From Burkholderia seminalis DSM 23518 (GTDB lineage Bacteria; Pseudomonadota; Gammaproteobacteria; Burkholderiales; Burkholderiaceae), in contig NZ_CADFDK010000007.1 in NCBI RefSeq assembly GCF_902832885.1, forward strand, positions 1 through 64,000: a stretch of 64,000 nt of DNA. The letters run 5' to 3'. The notes under the pieces are model-generated. The model saw nothing but the letters and a program-made list of their open reading frames with translations, had not been told where the DNA came from and did not search any database. A program made the translations under genes and the position numbers. This document shows positions 30,207-40,273 of the stretch, piece by piece (the first letter of the stretch is position 1; every line of letters begins with the position of its first letter).

Positions 30207-30836
30207 TCAGCGGCGCTCGAGCGCCAGCTTCACGCCAAGCCCCAGCAGGACCACGCCGCTGACGCGGTGCAGGCGCGTCAGGATGCGCGGGTTGCGCCGG
30301 ATCGATGCCGACAGCAGGCCGGCGAACAGCGCGACGGGCCCCTTGACGAGAAACGTCAGGCCGGCGAACGTCGCGCCCAGCACGAACAGCGACCGCATCG
30401 GATGCGCGGTGCCCGCCGGCACGAACTGCGGCAGGAACGCCAGATAGAACAGCGCGACCTTCGGATTCGACACGTTGGACAGCGCGCCTTGCGCGAACGT
30501 ACGCAGCCGCGACACCTGCGCGCCGCTGCTGCTGCTCGCGAGCGACAGTTCGCCCGACGAACGCAGCAACGTGATGCCGAGGTACAGCAGGTACAGCGCG
30601 CCGATCACCTTCAGTGCCGTGAACAACCATTCGGATGCCTGAAGAAGCGCGCCCAGCCCGAGCGTCGCGAGCATCGTGTGCACGAGCAACCCGACGCTGA
30701 CGCCCGCGGCGGTCACGAGGCCCGCGCGCGTGCCGCCGGACAGCGTGCGCGACATCACGAGAACCATGTCCTGGCCCGGCGTGACGATGACCAGCAGCGA
30801 CGTTGCAATGAACGGCAACCAGGATAGGTGCGACAT
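30207..30836 (-). CDS. LysE/RhtB-family amino acid exporter
   Basis: A 209-residue inner-membrane protein with six hydrophobic segments. The N-terminal VTPGQDMVLVMSRTLSGG and the mid-protein block GALSNVSNPKVALFYLAFLP are the two hallmarks of the LysE/RhtB family. Likely role is export of an amino acid such as homoserine, threonine or leucine. GGAG lies upstream of the ATG. It is divergent from an Lrp-type regulator, the usual arrangement for amino-acid-responsive export. Confidence 0.9.
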   Translation of the reverse strand: MSHLSWLPFIATSLLVIVTPGQDMVLVMSRTLSGGTRAGLVTAAGVSVGLLVHTMLATLGLGALLQASEWLFTALKVIGALYLLYLGITLLRSSGELSLASSSSGAQVSRLRTFAQGALSNVSNPKVALFYLAFLPQFVPAGTAHPMRSLFVLGATFAGLTFLVKGPVALFAGLLSASIRRNPRILTRLHRVSGVVLLGLGVKLALERR

Positions 30837-30926
30837 GGGAGTACTCCAGAACGGGATGGCCGACGGACGGGAATCGCCCGGCCGGTCGTCAGATTATCGA
30901 CGCCCTTCCGTGGAGATTGAATGCAA

Positions 30927-30955
30927 ATTTGGCTACTTCACCGGCCTGATTTGGC
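30927..30955. promoter_or_regulatory. Repeated ATTTGGC sites between LysE and Lrp genes
   Basis: ATTTGGC occurs at 30927-30933 and 30949-30955, 22 bases (two helical turns) apart in an AT-rich part of the 155-base divergent gap. The spacing suits an Lrp-type octamer. A TATTCT -10-like box follows at 30958-30963 towards the Lrp gene. Confidence 0.45.
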
Positions 30956-30991
30956 GCTATTCTCTAGCAATCACGCTCATGGTAGTCAAAA

Positions 30992-31456
30992 ATGTCAATC
31001 AAACTGGATGCGATCGATCGGCGCATTCTGCGCGCATTGCAACGGAATTCGAATCAGACGAATGCCGAACTCGCGCAACAGGCCGGGCTGTCGGCCACGC
31101 CCTGCCTGCGCCGCGTTCATCTGCTCGAGGAACAGGGCGTGATCGACGCTTATGTCGCGCTGCTGAATCCCGCCGCCGTCGACCTGCGATTCAGCGCGTT
31201 CGTGCGCGTCACGCTGGAGCGCCAGGACAAGACGACGGTCGAGCGCTTCGCGCGCGAGATGGAGCAGGCGCCCGAAGTGCTCGAATGTCATCTGATGGCC
31301 GGCAGCTACGACTATCTGCTGCGCGTGATCGCGCGCGATCTCGACGACTACCAACGCTTCCAGATGGAAACGCTCACGCAGATCGAAGGCGTCCGCAACG
31401 TCGAAACCGAGATTCCGCTGAAGCGCATCAAGCAGACGGTTCGCCTGCCGATCTAG
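30992..31456 (+). CDS. Lrp/AsnC-family transcriptional regulator
   Basis: A 154-residue regulator of normal Lrp length. The helix-turn-helix is at about residues 20-45 (TNAELAQQAGLSATPCLRRV) and the RAM ligand-binding domain follows (about 70-150) with the signature GSYDYLLRV. It probably controls the divergent LysE exporter in response to an amino acid. Its stop overlaps the stop of the converging dihydroorotase gene by 4 bases. Confidence 0.9.
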   Translation: MSIKLDAIDRRILRALQRNSNQTNAELAQQAGLSATPCLRRVHLLEEQGVIDAYVALLNPAAVDLRFSAFVRVTLERQDKTTVERFAREMEQAPEVLECHLMAGSYDYLLRVIARDLDDYQRFQMETLTQIEGVRNVETEIPLKRIKQTVRLPI

Positions 31457-32823
31457 GCGTCCAGAAACGTGACGGCCTCCCCGGCCGGCTGCCCGTTCAG
31501 CGCGCCGTCGCGCACGACGACCTGCCCGCGCACGACCGTATGCACGGGCCAGCCCGTGACTGCGCACCCGTCGTAAGGTGTCCAGCCGCTCACGCTGGCG
31601 ATCCATTCGTCGCGGATGATCCGTCGCGCCCGCAGGTCGACGATGCTGAAATCGGCGTCGTAGCCGGCCGCGATGCGCCCTTTCCCCTCGATGCCGAAAA
31701 TGCGCGCCGGCCCGGCGCTGGTCAGGTCGACCAGCCGCTCGAGGCTCAAGCGGCCCGCATGCACGTGGTCGAGCATCAGCGGCAGCAGCGTCTGCACGCC
31801 GGCCATCCCGCTCGGCGACTGCGGATACGGGCGGCGCTTTTCGTCGCGCGTATGCGGCGCGTGATCGCTGCCGATCACGTCGACCACGCCGTCGCGGACG
31901 GCCTGCCACAACGCGTCCCGGTGACGCCGCTCGCGCACGGGCGGATTCATCTGCGCGAACGTGCCGAGCCGCTCGTAGCAATCCGGCGCAGCGAGGCTCA
32001 GGTGGTGCGGCGTGACCTCGACCGTCACGCGCCGCCGATGGTGTTGAAGAAACGCCATTTCGTCCGCCGTGGACACGTGCAGCACATGCAGCCGACGGCC
32101 CGTTTCGGCCGCCAGCCCGACGATGCGCCGCGTCGCGATCAGCGCACTGTCCTCGTCGCGCCAGCGCGGATGATCGCGCACGTCGCCGCTCGCTTCCACG
32201 ATCGCCTTGCGTTCGCGCAGCCGCGCCTCGTCCTCCGCATGCACGGCCATGCGCCGGCGCCCGTTGCGCAGGATCCGGCGCAACACGGTTGCGTCGTCGG
32301 CCAGCAGGTCGCCGAACGAACTGCCCATGAATACCTTCACGCCCGCGCAGCCGGGCAGGCGCTCGAGTGCCGGCAACCGCTCCGCATTCACGGCCGAGCC
32401 GCCGATATAGAACGCGTAGTCGCACCACGCGCGACCGCGCGCCAGGTCCAGCTTCGCCTGCAGGTCCTGCCCGCTCAGCGTCAGCGGATGCGTGTTGGGC
32501 ATCTCGAAGACGGTCGTGACGCCGCCGAGCACCGCGCCGCGCGTGCCGGCCTCGAAGGTCTCCTTGTGCGTCAGCCCCGGCTCGCGGAAATGCACCTGGC
32601 TGTCGACCACGCCCGGCAACACATGCAATCCGCGCGCATCGAGCACGACGTCGGCCCGCCAGCTGCCCTGCAACGCGCCCAGCGCGACCACGCGGCCCGC
32701 CGCGCACGCGACGTCGATCCGTTCGGCGCCGTTGGGCGTCATCACCGTGCCGCCCTGCACGAGCAGGTCGACGTGGCGACGCGTCGGCGCGTCGGTTGCG
32801 TCATGCCCCATCCGCTCGCCCAT
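31453..32823 (-). CDS. Dihydroorotase-like amidohydrolase of the zinc-sparing operon
   Basis: A 456-residue amidohydrolase of the class I dihydroorotase type (third step of pyrimidine synthesis). K163 (GVKVFMGSS), H195 (VHAEDE), H249 (VLHVST) and D320 (GSDHAPH) are in place. The first histidine of the usual HxH metal motif is replaced by glutamine: DSQVHFREPG with Q76 and H78. That would remove one ligand of the alpha-metal and hints at a changed metal need. It is the last gene of an operon with folE2, a gamma-carbonic anhydrase and a COG0523 GTPase, like the Zur-controlled pyrC2 of Pseudomonas. Confidence 0.85.
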   Translation of the reverse strand: MGERMGHDATDAPTRRHVDLLVQGGTVMTPNGAERIDVACAAGRVVALGALQGSWRADVVLDARGLHVLPGVVDSQVHFREPGLTHKETFEAGTRGAVLGGVTTVFEMPNTHPLTLSGQDLQAKLDLARGRAWCDYAFYIGGSAVNAERLPALERLPGCAGVKVFMGSSFGDLLADDATVLRRILRNGRRRMAVHAEDEARLRERKAIVEASGDVRDHPRWRDEDSALIATRRIVGLAAETGRRLHVLHVSTADEMAFLQHHRRRVTVEVTPHHLSLAAPDCYERLGTFAQMNPPVRERRHRDALWQAVRDGVVDVIGSDHAPHTRDEKRRPYPQSPSGMAGVQTLLPLMLDHVHAGRLSLERLVDLTSAGPARIFGIEGKGRIAAGYDADFSIVDLRARRIIRDEWIASVSGWTPYDGCAVTGWPVHTVVRGQVVVRDGALNGQPAGEAVTFLDA

Positions 32824-32826
32824 GAC

Positions 32827-33387
32827 TCAGAACTCGTTCTGGATGTGCTTGTAGCCGAGCACCAGCGCATTGTTCGTGCGCGCGACGTCCTCGGAGAAAT
32901 CGCTCGCATCGGCCGTGACCTGCGGCAACGCGGCGAGATCGGTTTCCGGCCCGATGCGTTCGGTCGAACGGACGTAGAAGCCCGGCGGCAGATGGCAGCC
33001 GTCGACGACCGCGTTGTAGCGCACCACGCAGCCGTCGTCGATCGTGCAGTTGAACAGCACGCTGTTGAACCCGACGAATACGCCGTCGCCGACCTTGCAC
33101 GGCCCGTGGACGATCGCGCGATGCGCGATCGACGTGTGCCGGCCGATCGTCACGCTCGCGCCCGACTTCGAATGGATCACGACGCCGTCCTGGATGTTCG
33201 AATGCGCGCCGATCACGATCGGCGCGATCCGGCCGTCGGCATCCGTTTCGTCCGCGCGGATCACCGCGTACGGGCCGATGAACACGTTCTCCTCGACGAT
33301 CACGTGCCCGCACAGGATGGCGGTCGGGTCGACGAAGGCGTTCGGATGAATCCGCGGCAGGTCGCCGCGCGGGTTCTTTCGGATCAT
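32827..33387 (-). CDS. Gamma-class carbonic anhydrase family protein
   Basis: A 186-residue left-handed beta-helix protein. Hexapeptide-type repeats run from about residue 15 to 140 (PTAILCGHVIVEENVFIGPYAVIRAD). Candidate metal histidines lie in VVIHSKSG and SIAHRAIVHGPC. Gamma-carbonic anhydrases can use iron or cobalt, which suits a zinc-shortage role. The start overlaps the stop of the QueD-like gene by ATGA. Confidence 0.88.
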   Translation of the reverse strand: MIRKNPRGDLPRIHPNAFVDPTAILCGHVIVEENVFIGPYAVIRADETDADGRIAPIVIGAHSNIQDGVVIHSKSGASVTIGRHTSIAHRAIVHGPCKVGDGVFVGFNSVLFNCTIDDGCVVRYNAVVDGCHLPPGFYVRSTERIGPETDLAALPQVTADASDFSEDVARTNNALVLGYKHIQNEF

Positions 33388-33965
33388 GAGGATTCCTGCC
33401 GGGAAAGGAGGGGGCCGCGCCTGAGCCGCTCGAACAGGCCCGGATCGCGCCACTGCGCGGCGATGGCCGGTGCGAACACGATCGCATCGAGGTCGATCGG
33501 GCCCATGCGCGGATTGAAGGCGTCGTCGCGAAAACACTGCGCGTAGCCGGTCTCGGTCTCGTGCACGATGACCGAATGCAGCCGCACGTCGGCTTCGCCG
33601 TTCGACATGCGCGTGCCGCTCAGCGCCGCGTCGACGAGGCGAAACAACACGCGCGAGAACTGTTCGGCGCTCGGTGACACGGGCAGCACCACCCAGCGCT
33701 CGGAAAAACGACGCATGCTTTCGACGTAGCATGGATCGTCGTCCGACCACAGCGTCACCGCATGATCGAACGCGTCGATCAGGTCGCGCACGTCGCCCTT
33801 GAGCAGCCCGAAGTCGTAGATCATCTGCCCGTGGTCCAGCGCGTGCGCTTCGAGCAGCAACTCGACGCGGTACGAATGGCCGTGGATCGAATGCGAGCAG
33901 CGCCGCGTGCTGCAGCCGCGCACGACATGCGCATTCTCGAACCGGAACAGCTTGCGGATCAGCAT
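33384..33965 (-). CDS. 6-Pyruvoyltetrahydropterin/6-carboxytetrahydropterin synthase-like protein
   Basis: A 193-residue member of the PTPS/QueD family, longer than E. coli QueD (about 120). Zinc ligands H13 (ENAH), H28 and H30 (IHGHSY) and the catalytic-type cysteine C23 are visible, with [14 protein letters not shown] as the next conserved block. It may make the queuosine precursor or another pterin. It overlaps folE2 by 7 bases; FolE2 makes the dihydroneopterin triphosphate that this enzyme uses. The C-terminal ~50 residues are extra. Confidence 0.82.
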   Translation of the reverse strand: MLIRKLFRFENAHVVRGCSTRRCSHSIHGHSYRVELLLEAHALDHGQMIYDFGLLKGDVRDLIDAFDHAVTLWSDDDPCYVESMRRFSERWVVLPVSPSAEQFSRVLFRLVDAALSGTRMSNGEADVRLHSVIVHETETGYAQCFRDDAFNPRMGPIDLDAIVFAPAIAAQWRDPGLFERLRRGPLLSRQESS

Positions 33966-34879
33966 GCGCCGGCGCCTTCCGCCATCGGCGCGGCCCAGGC
34001 CACCGCATCGTGCGGGTGCAGGCTTTCCAGATGGCGCACCTGGACACACGGATTCGCGTGACGACCGTCCAGCGCGGCCTGCACGCGGCGCGCGGCATCC
34101 TCGACGAACATCAGGTTGCCGCCGTTCAGCACCGCGAACGCCTGTTCGTCCGCGCGCTTGACGGCCGTCTGCACCGGCGTGCCGAGCGCATGCTCGACGC
34201 GATCGATCAGGTCGATCAGCCCCAGCGTCGCGCCGGCGGCGGGCAGCGCCACGCCGACGACGGCTTCGCTGCGCTGGCTGTGCGGCGTGGCGGCCGACGC
34301 ATGCCGTTTCAGCCATGCGGCGACAGCCGCCGGCGCCACGCGATCCTCGCGGCCGAACGCGGCCAGGAATGCCTGTTCGACCCAGTGCCGCGACAGCGCG
34401 GCCGAGCACGGGCATGTGGACGAATAGGCGACCGTCACCTGGGCGCGCAGCTCGAACGCTTCGCCGGCGAGCGTCGCGTCGATCCGCACCGGATACGCCT
34501 TCCACCCGACCAGCCCCTCGGTCACGAGCGCGGGGCGGCGGGCCAGCAGGTCGAAGCGCAGCCGCACGCGCGCGCTGCGCGTGTCGCAGTCGCGATGGCT
34601 GTCGACCATCGCGCGCAGCACGCGCCCGAGGCCGGCCGGCGACAGCGCTTCGCCGTCGGCGAGCCGGTCGAGCAGCCCGTACAGCCGCGACATGTGGATG
34701 CCTTTCACGTGCGGTGCGGGCAGATCGACCTGCACGTCGGCGCGGGCATGCACGTCGCGCCGGCAGCCGGGCTCGGCCACCGCGGCGGGCAGGTCGATGC
34801 CCTGCATGCCGACCCATTCGAGCGGACGGCGGCCGGGCGCGGCATCGGTCAGGGAAACATCGGGAAGGGCTGCATTCAT
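33959..34879 (-). CDS. folE2: GTP cyclohydrolase FolE2 (type IB)
   Basis: A 306-residue FolE2, the GTP cyclohydrolase I type that works with metals other than zinc and replaces FolE during zinc shortage. The metal cysteine C156 in STCPCS and H199 in PHSQRS are visible. The start at 34879 gives a normal-length protein; an extension to 34909 is possible. It lies 60 bases after the COG0523 GTPase gene, as in known Zur regulons. Confidence 0.9.
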   Translation of the reverse strand: MNAALPDVSLTDAAPGRRPLEWVGMQGIDLPAAVAEPGCRRDVHARADVQVDLPAPHVKGIHMSRLYGLLDRLADGEALSPAGLGRVLRAMVDSHRDCDTRSARVRLRFDLLARRPALVTEGLVGWKAYPVRIDATLAGEAFELRAQVTVAYSSTCPCSAALSRHWVEQAFLAAFGREDRVAPAAVAAWLKRHASAATPHSQRSEAVVGVALPAAGATLGLIDLIDRVEHALGTPVQTAVKRADEQAFAVLNGGNLMFVEDAARRVQAALDGRHANPCVQVRHLESLHPHDAVAWAAPMAEGAGAC

Positions 34880-34939
34880 GCTCGGATTCCGGTGGCGCGC
34901 CTTGTCCATCCGGATCGATGCAGGCAGCGCGCGTTCAGG

Positions 34940-36148
<1,209 letters not shown>

Positions 36149-36182
36149 CGGGCGATTCCGGAAGAGGAGGTCGAGGAGCAGA

Positions 36183-36215
36183 TGATATATTGTATCGCAA
36201 CGATATAACATATCA
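36183..36215 (-). promoter_or_regulatory. 33-bp AT-rich dyad, probable Zur operator
   Basis: TGATATATTGTATCG (36183-36197) and CGATATAACATATCA (36201-36215) are inverted copies with two mismatches and a 3-base spacer. The site is strikingly AT-rich for this genome and sits 35 bases before the COG0523 start. Zur boxes of proteobacteria are AT-rich dyads built around a TGTTATA-type half, which is present here (TGTTATATCG on the minus strand). The Zur assignment rests on the operon's gene content. Confidence 0.6.
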
Positions 36216-36285
36216 TTTCGAACGTCCAGCGCTCCGATCGAACGACGTGCCGGCCGGAACGGCAAGCGCCCGCGCCGGACCGTCG

Positions 36286-36315
36286 GCGCGGAGCCGCCGC
36301 GCAGCGGCCCCGCGC
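36286..36315 (-). terminator. GC-rich hairpin after the organosulfur operon
   Basis: Arms 36286-36297 and 36304-36315 form a 12-bp stem with one mismatch, 12 bases past the SfnB-like stop on the minus strand. No T run is seen. Confidence 0.35.
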
Positions 36316-36326
36316 CCGTATTGCCG

Positions 36327-37538
36327 TCACGTATAAAGCGACGCCTGCGGCAATTCCCCCGTCAGCGCGAACCGGCCGACATCGCGCAACCGGTAGTCGA
36401 GCGGATCGTGCAGCGTATGCGTGCGCGCATTCCGCCAGAAACGGTCGAGGCCGAGCGACGCGGCCGTCGCGCGCGCGCCGCACGCGTCGAACAGTGCTTC
36501 GCCGTTGTCGAGCGCCGCGCGCTGCGCGACGATCTTCGCTTCCGATACCGCAAGCGCGACGTCGGCGCGCGCGTCGGCCGTCAGCGCATCCTGACGCGCC
36601 CACGCGCGCTGCAACGCAGCGGCCGCGCGATCGGCCAGTGCCGCCGCGGCGATCGCGCGCACGCGCATGTCGCCGACACGCTGCAGCGTGTACGGATCGT
36701 CTTCCGCCTGCGCGACGTCCGCGTGAATCCACGGGCGGCCGTGCTGCCGCACGTAATCGCGCGCCTCGGCCAACGCGCCTTCCGCCAGGCCGACGAACAG
36801 GTTCGTCAGCACGAGCTGCGACACGAGCGTGCGCAGCGTCGCGCGCGGCGTCGGCGGCGCTTCGGAACGATGCAGCACCTCGTCCGCCGCGAGCGTCACG
36901 CCGTCGAAGCGCACGCTGCCGCTGTCGGTCTGGCGCTGGCCGATCGGGTCCCAGTCCTCGTTGACCGTGATCCCCGGACGATCGGTCGGCACGACGCCGA
37001 ACACGGTACGGCCGGTTGCCGGATCGTGCGCGGACACCGTCATGCGCTGCGACCCGCGCGTACCCGAACAGAAACCCTTCACGCCGTCGAGCCGGTAGCC
37101 GCCGTCGGGCGTCGCCGTGGCGATGAGCCGCGTATCGAGCGGATTGACCGCATTGCCCCACCACCAGCGCTGCTCGACCGTGCCGCGCAGATAGCGTTCG
37201 CGCTGCGCCGGGTTGCCCCACACGTCGACGCTCACCACCTGCAGGCACTGGAACCCGACGAGATGCGCGAGCGCGCTGTCGACGCGCGCGACCTGCCGGA
37301 TCGCGTCGTAGATCTCGGGCCATGCGGCTTCCTGCCCGCCGAACGCGCGCGGCACCGCGAGCGTCAACAGGCCCGCGTCGGCAAGCCACTGTTTCTCCTG
37401 CGCCGCGTGACCGCCCGTTCGGTCGCGCTCGGCGGCGGTCACGCGCAGCGCGTCGATCGCGCGCGCCAGCGCGTCGCGGTCGACGGCCGGTGCATCGGTA
37501 TCCGGCGCAAAGGTCGCCGGGCCGCGTGGATCGTTCAT
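36327..37538 (-). CDS. SfnB/DszC-like acyl-CoA dehydrogenase-family oxidoreductase
   Basis: A 403-residue flavoprotein of the acyl-CoA dehydrogenase fold, closest in look to the SfnB/DszC monooxygenase branch used in sulfur acquisition. The N-terminal helical domain (about 1-125), the middle beta domain with WWWGNAVNPLD and KGFCSGTRGSQ, and the C-terminal helical domain are visible. The usual acyl-CoA dehydrogenase catalytic base cannot be placed, consistent with a monooxygenase. Its start overlaps the preceding gene's stop (ATGA). It is the last gene of the sulfur operon. Confidence 0.82.
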   Translation of the reverse strand: MNDPRGPATFAPDTDAPAVDRDALARAIDALRVTAAERDRTGGHAAQEKQWLADAGLLTLAVPRAFGGQEAAWPEIYDAIRQVARVDSALAHLVGFQCLQVVSVDVWGNPAQRERYLRGTVEQRWWWGNAVNPLDTRLIATATPDGGYRLDGVKGFCSGTRGSQRMTVSAHDPATGRTVFGVVPTDRPGITVNEDWDPIGQRQTDSGSVRFDGVTLAADEVLHRSEAPPTPRATLRTLVSQLVLTNLFVGLAEGALAEARDYVRQHGRPWIHADVAQAEDDPYTLQRVGDMRVRAIAAAALADRAAAALQRAWARQDALTADARADVALAVSEAKIVAQRAALDNGEALFDACGARATAASLGLDRFWRNARTHTLHDPLDYRLRDVGRFALTGELPQASLYT

Positions 37539-38377
37539 GCAAGGGCTTCCTGTGCGACGGTTGCGCCCGACAGCGGCACCAGCGCCTCGAGCCGGCGGCC
37601 GGTGAGGCGCGACAGGATCTCGCGCCGCCAATCGTCGTAGATCGCGCGGTATTCGGCGATATCGGCGCCGAACACGTGCGCGGTGTGCGCGTATTCGTCG
37701 TGCAGATAACCGTCGAGCCGTGCCTGCGTTTCCTCGTCGGCCGCGATCACGCGATCGATCAGCGCGTCGCGCTCGGCGGCCGGCAGCGCCTTCAGCGTGT
37801 CGAACCACCACTGGACGATCTGCACGCGATGCCACTCCTCGTCCGGCCGGATCCGGTTCTCGCCATGCTCGCGCATCGCGCTGTCGCCGATGCGGCCGGT
37901 CTTGCGCTGGATCCACAGCTTCGCGAGGATGTGCAGCTCGTAATGCCATTCGAACGCAAGAAAACCCGCGACGTCGCGCACCGCGATGTCGCCGATGCGC
38001 GCCCAGTGCGCGGCGACGAGCCGGTCGACTTCCGGCAGCGGATCGCGCCCCGTCAGTTCGGTGACGCGTTCGCGGCCGATCACCGCGTGCGCGCCGTCGT
38101 CGCCGAGCTGGCGCGACAGGATCAGCTGGAAATGCGGATCGTCGCGGAACAGCGTGTCGATCGCCTTCGCGACGACCTGCACGATGAACAGGTCGTGCGA
38201 CGCCATCTTCGTGTAGTAGTCGGCGACGGCGGCCAGTTCGTCGTCGTTGCGCGGCTCGCGCGGCGGTGTCGCGAGCTTGGCCGGAAAGTCCGGACGGTGG
38301 CGTCGCGCCACGTCCAGGAACAGCGCTTCCTCGAATGCTCCGTTCCACTCGCGCGGAGCGTCGATGGGCAAGGTCAT
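37535..38377 (-). CDS. Probable ferritin-like diiron protein of unknown function
   Basis: A 280-residue, almost all-helical protein that I do not recognise by name. Two metal-type pairs are visible: DGAH (D94-H97) and EYAH (E228-H231), with E143, E147 and H149 in a helix between them (FEWHYELH) and E181/H183 (EEWH). This acid-xx-His pattern on separate helices resembles ferritin-like or heme-oxygenase-like diiron oxygenases. There is no signal peptide. It is coupled to the SfnB-like gene and lies after a methionine-type ABC transporter and a DszA-type monooxygenase, so a role in organosulfur oxidation is plausible but inferred. Confidence 0.65.
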   Translation of the reverse strand: MTLPIDAPREWNGAFEEALFLDVARRHRPDFPAKLATPPREPRNDDELAAVADYYTKMASHDLFIVQVVAKAIDTLFRDDPHFQLILSRQLGDDGAHAVIGRERVTELTGRDPLPEVDRLVAAHWARIGDIAVRDVAGFLAFEWHYELHILAKLWIQRKTGRIGDSAMREHGENRIRPDEEWHRVQIVQWWFDTLKALPAAERDALIDRVIAADEETQARLDGYLHDEYAHTAHVFGADIAEYRAIYDDWRREILSRLTGRRLEALVPLSGATVAQEALA

Positions 38378-38430
38378 GGGTAGGTTCTCTCAGGATCAGG
38401 AATGAAACGAGCGGACGCTTGTGGCGTCGC

Positions 38431-39087
38431 TCAGGTACGCCGGGTCACGCGTCGGACCAGGCGGTCGCCCGTGATTTGCACGGCCGAGACGAGCGCGATC
38501 AGGATCACGATCACGGTCGCCATGACGGTGGTGTCGAAACGTTGATAGCCGTAGCGGATCGCCAGATCGCCGAGCCCGCCCGCGCCGACGGCGCCCGCCA
38601 TCGCGGTCGAGCCGATCAGCGCGACGACGGTGATCGTGAAGCCGCCGAGCATGCCGGGCAGCGCCTCCGGCAGCAGCACGTGCCACACGATGTGGCGGCG
38701 CTTCGCGCCCATCGCGAGCGCGGCCTCGATCAGCCCGCGATCGACTTCGCGCAGGCTCACTTCGGCGATCCGCGCGAAGAACGGGATCGCGGCGATCGAC
38801 AGCGGCACGACGGCTGCCCACACGCCGATCGTCGTGCCGATCAGCACGCGCGTGAACGGCAGCAGCGCGACGAGCAGGATGATGAACGGCGTCGAGCGGA
38901 ACACGTTGACGAGCGCGCCGAGCACCGCGTTCACGCCGCGCCGCGCGTAGATCCCGCCGGGTGCGGTAGTGACGAGGATCACCGCGAGCGGAATGCCGAG
39001 CAGCGCGGCGATCGCGGCCGATGCCGCGACCATCGACAGCGTGTCGCGAATCGCGTCGAGCAGTTCGGGCCACCAGAGCTCAAACAT
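38431..39087 (-). CDS. MetI-like ABC transporter permease
   Basis: A 218-residue permease of the methionine (MUT) ABC family with about five membrane segments. The coupling loop [20 protein letters not shown] (about 120-140) is diagnostic. It overlaps the ATPase gene by 8 bases. With MetN- and MetQ-like partners it forms an importer; because the operon carries desulfurising monooxygenases, the substrate is probably an organosulfur compound rather than, or as well as, methionine. Confidence 0.88.
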   Translation of the reverse strand: MFELWWPELLDAIRDTLSMVAASAAIAALLGIPLAVILVTTAPGGIYARRGVNAVLGALVNVFRSTPFIILLVALLPFTRVLIGTTIGVWAAVVPLSIAAIPFFARIAEVSLREVDRGLIEAALAMGAKRRHIVWHVLLPEALPGMLGGFTITVVALIGSTAMAGAVGAGGLGDLAIRYGYQRFDTTVMATVIVILIALVSAVQITGDRLVRRVTRRT

Positions 39088-40255
39088 AACCGAGCACCTC
39101 CGCGTGATTCGCGTGGCGCCGCGCGCGTTCGAGCAGCACGGCGACCGCGCGGCGCGCAGGCTGCGCGCCCGTGTCGTCCACGCCGGGCGCGGCCGCGATC
39201 ACGAGCCGCCCCTGCGCATGGCCTTGAATACGCTCGATGCCGCCGTGCAGGAACCGCACCGAGCCGCCGAGCGCCGCCGCGAGCGCGCCGACGTCGGGCT
39301 CGCCGCCGCTCTCGCCCGTATAGCGGACGTCGAGCACGACCTGCGCACCGTCGGGCAACGCGGCCTGTTCGGGCAGCGGCTGCACACGCGCGGCCAGCTC
39401 GGCCGGCAGGTCATGCTGCAGCGTACTGAGCAGCGCGCGCGTCGCGCCGTGGCGCGGATCGCCGAACACACGCCACACGGCGCCCGTTTCGACCACTTCC
39501 CCCTGTTCGATGACCGCGACCGTATCGCACACCGCGCGGATCACTTCCATCTCGTGCGTGATCAGCACGATCGTCAGCCCGAGGCGGCGGTTGATGTCGG
39601 CGAGCAGCGCGAGGATCGATTGCGTCGTCTCCGGATCGAGCGCCGACGTCGCCTCGTCGCACAGCAGGACCTCGGGATCGTGCACGAGCGCGCGGGCAAT
39701 GCCGACGCGCTGCTTCTGCCCGCCCGACAGGCTCGCCGGATACGCGTCGCGCTTGGCCGCGAGCCCGACGAGATCGAGCAGCGCCTCGACCTTGCGCACG
39801 CGCTCGGCCTTCGGCACGCCGGCGATCTTCAGCGGCAGCGCGACGTTCTCGAACACCGTCTTCGCGGACAGCAGGTTGAAATGCTGGAACACCATGCCGG
39901 TGCGCCGCCGCAGCGCGACGAGCCCGTCCTCGTCGAGCGCGCCGACGTCGACGCCCTGCACGCGCACGCGGCCCGAACTCGGCCGTTCGAGGCCGTTCAC
40001 GAGCCGCAGCAGCGTCGATTTGCCAGCACCGCTGCGGCCGATGATCCCGAACACCTCGCCGCGCCGCACGTCGAGCGTCACGTCGCGCAGCGCGGCAGCG
40101 TGGCCGCGCGGCGTCGCGAATACCTTGCCGACCTGCTCCAGCGAGACGGCCACGCCGTCATATCGCGCGGCCGCTTCGTCACGCGCCGCGGCCCCCGCGC
40201 CGGCCCGCACGGCCGACGGCTCGATGAAACCCAGCGTATCGAACAATTGCGTCAT
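39080..40255 (-). CDS. MetN-like ABC transporter ATPase
   Basis: A 391-residue ABC ATPase of the MetN type. Walker A is GRSGAGKS (about 73-80), the signature is LSGGQKQR, and Walker B is [14 protein letters not shown]-terminal NIL-type (ACT-like) regulatory domain occupies about 300-390 ([14 protein letters not shown]). A 30-residue N-terminal extension is unusual. It follows the monooxygenase gene by 18 bases. Confidence 0.9.
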   Translation of the reverse strand: MTQLFDTLGFIEPSAVRAGAGAAARDEAAARYDGVAVSLEQVGKVFATPRGHAAALRDVTLDVRRGEVFGIIGRSGAGKSTLLRLVNGLERPSSGRVRVQGVDVGALDEDGLVALRRRTGMVFQHFNLLSAKTVFENVALPLKIAGVPKAERVRKVEALLDLVGLAAKRDAYPASLSGGQKQRVGIARALVHDPEVLLCDEATSALDPETTQSILALLADINRRLGLTIVLITHEMEVIRAVCDTVAVIEQGEVVETGAVWRVFGDPRHGATRALLSTLQHDLPAELAARVQPLPEQAALPDGAQVVLDVRYTGESGGEPDVGALAAALGGSVRFLHGGIERIQGHAQGRLVIAAAPGVDDTGAQPARRAVAVLLERARRHANHAEVLGYV

Positions 40256-40273
40256 CGCTTCGCTCCGTCAGGT

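Noticed and set aside
30676-33546. A 956-residue plus-strand frame across the Lrp, dihydroorotase and carbonic anhydrase genes
   Set aside because: It crosses genes in both orientations and is Arg/His-rich, a GC-driven shadow.
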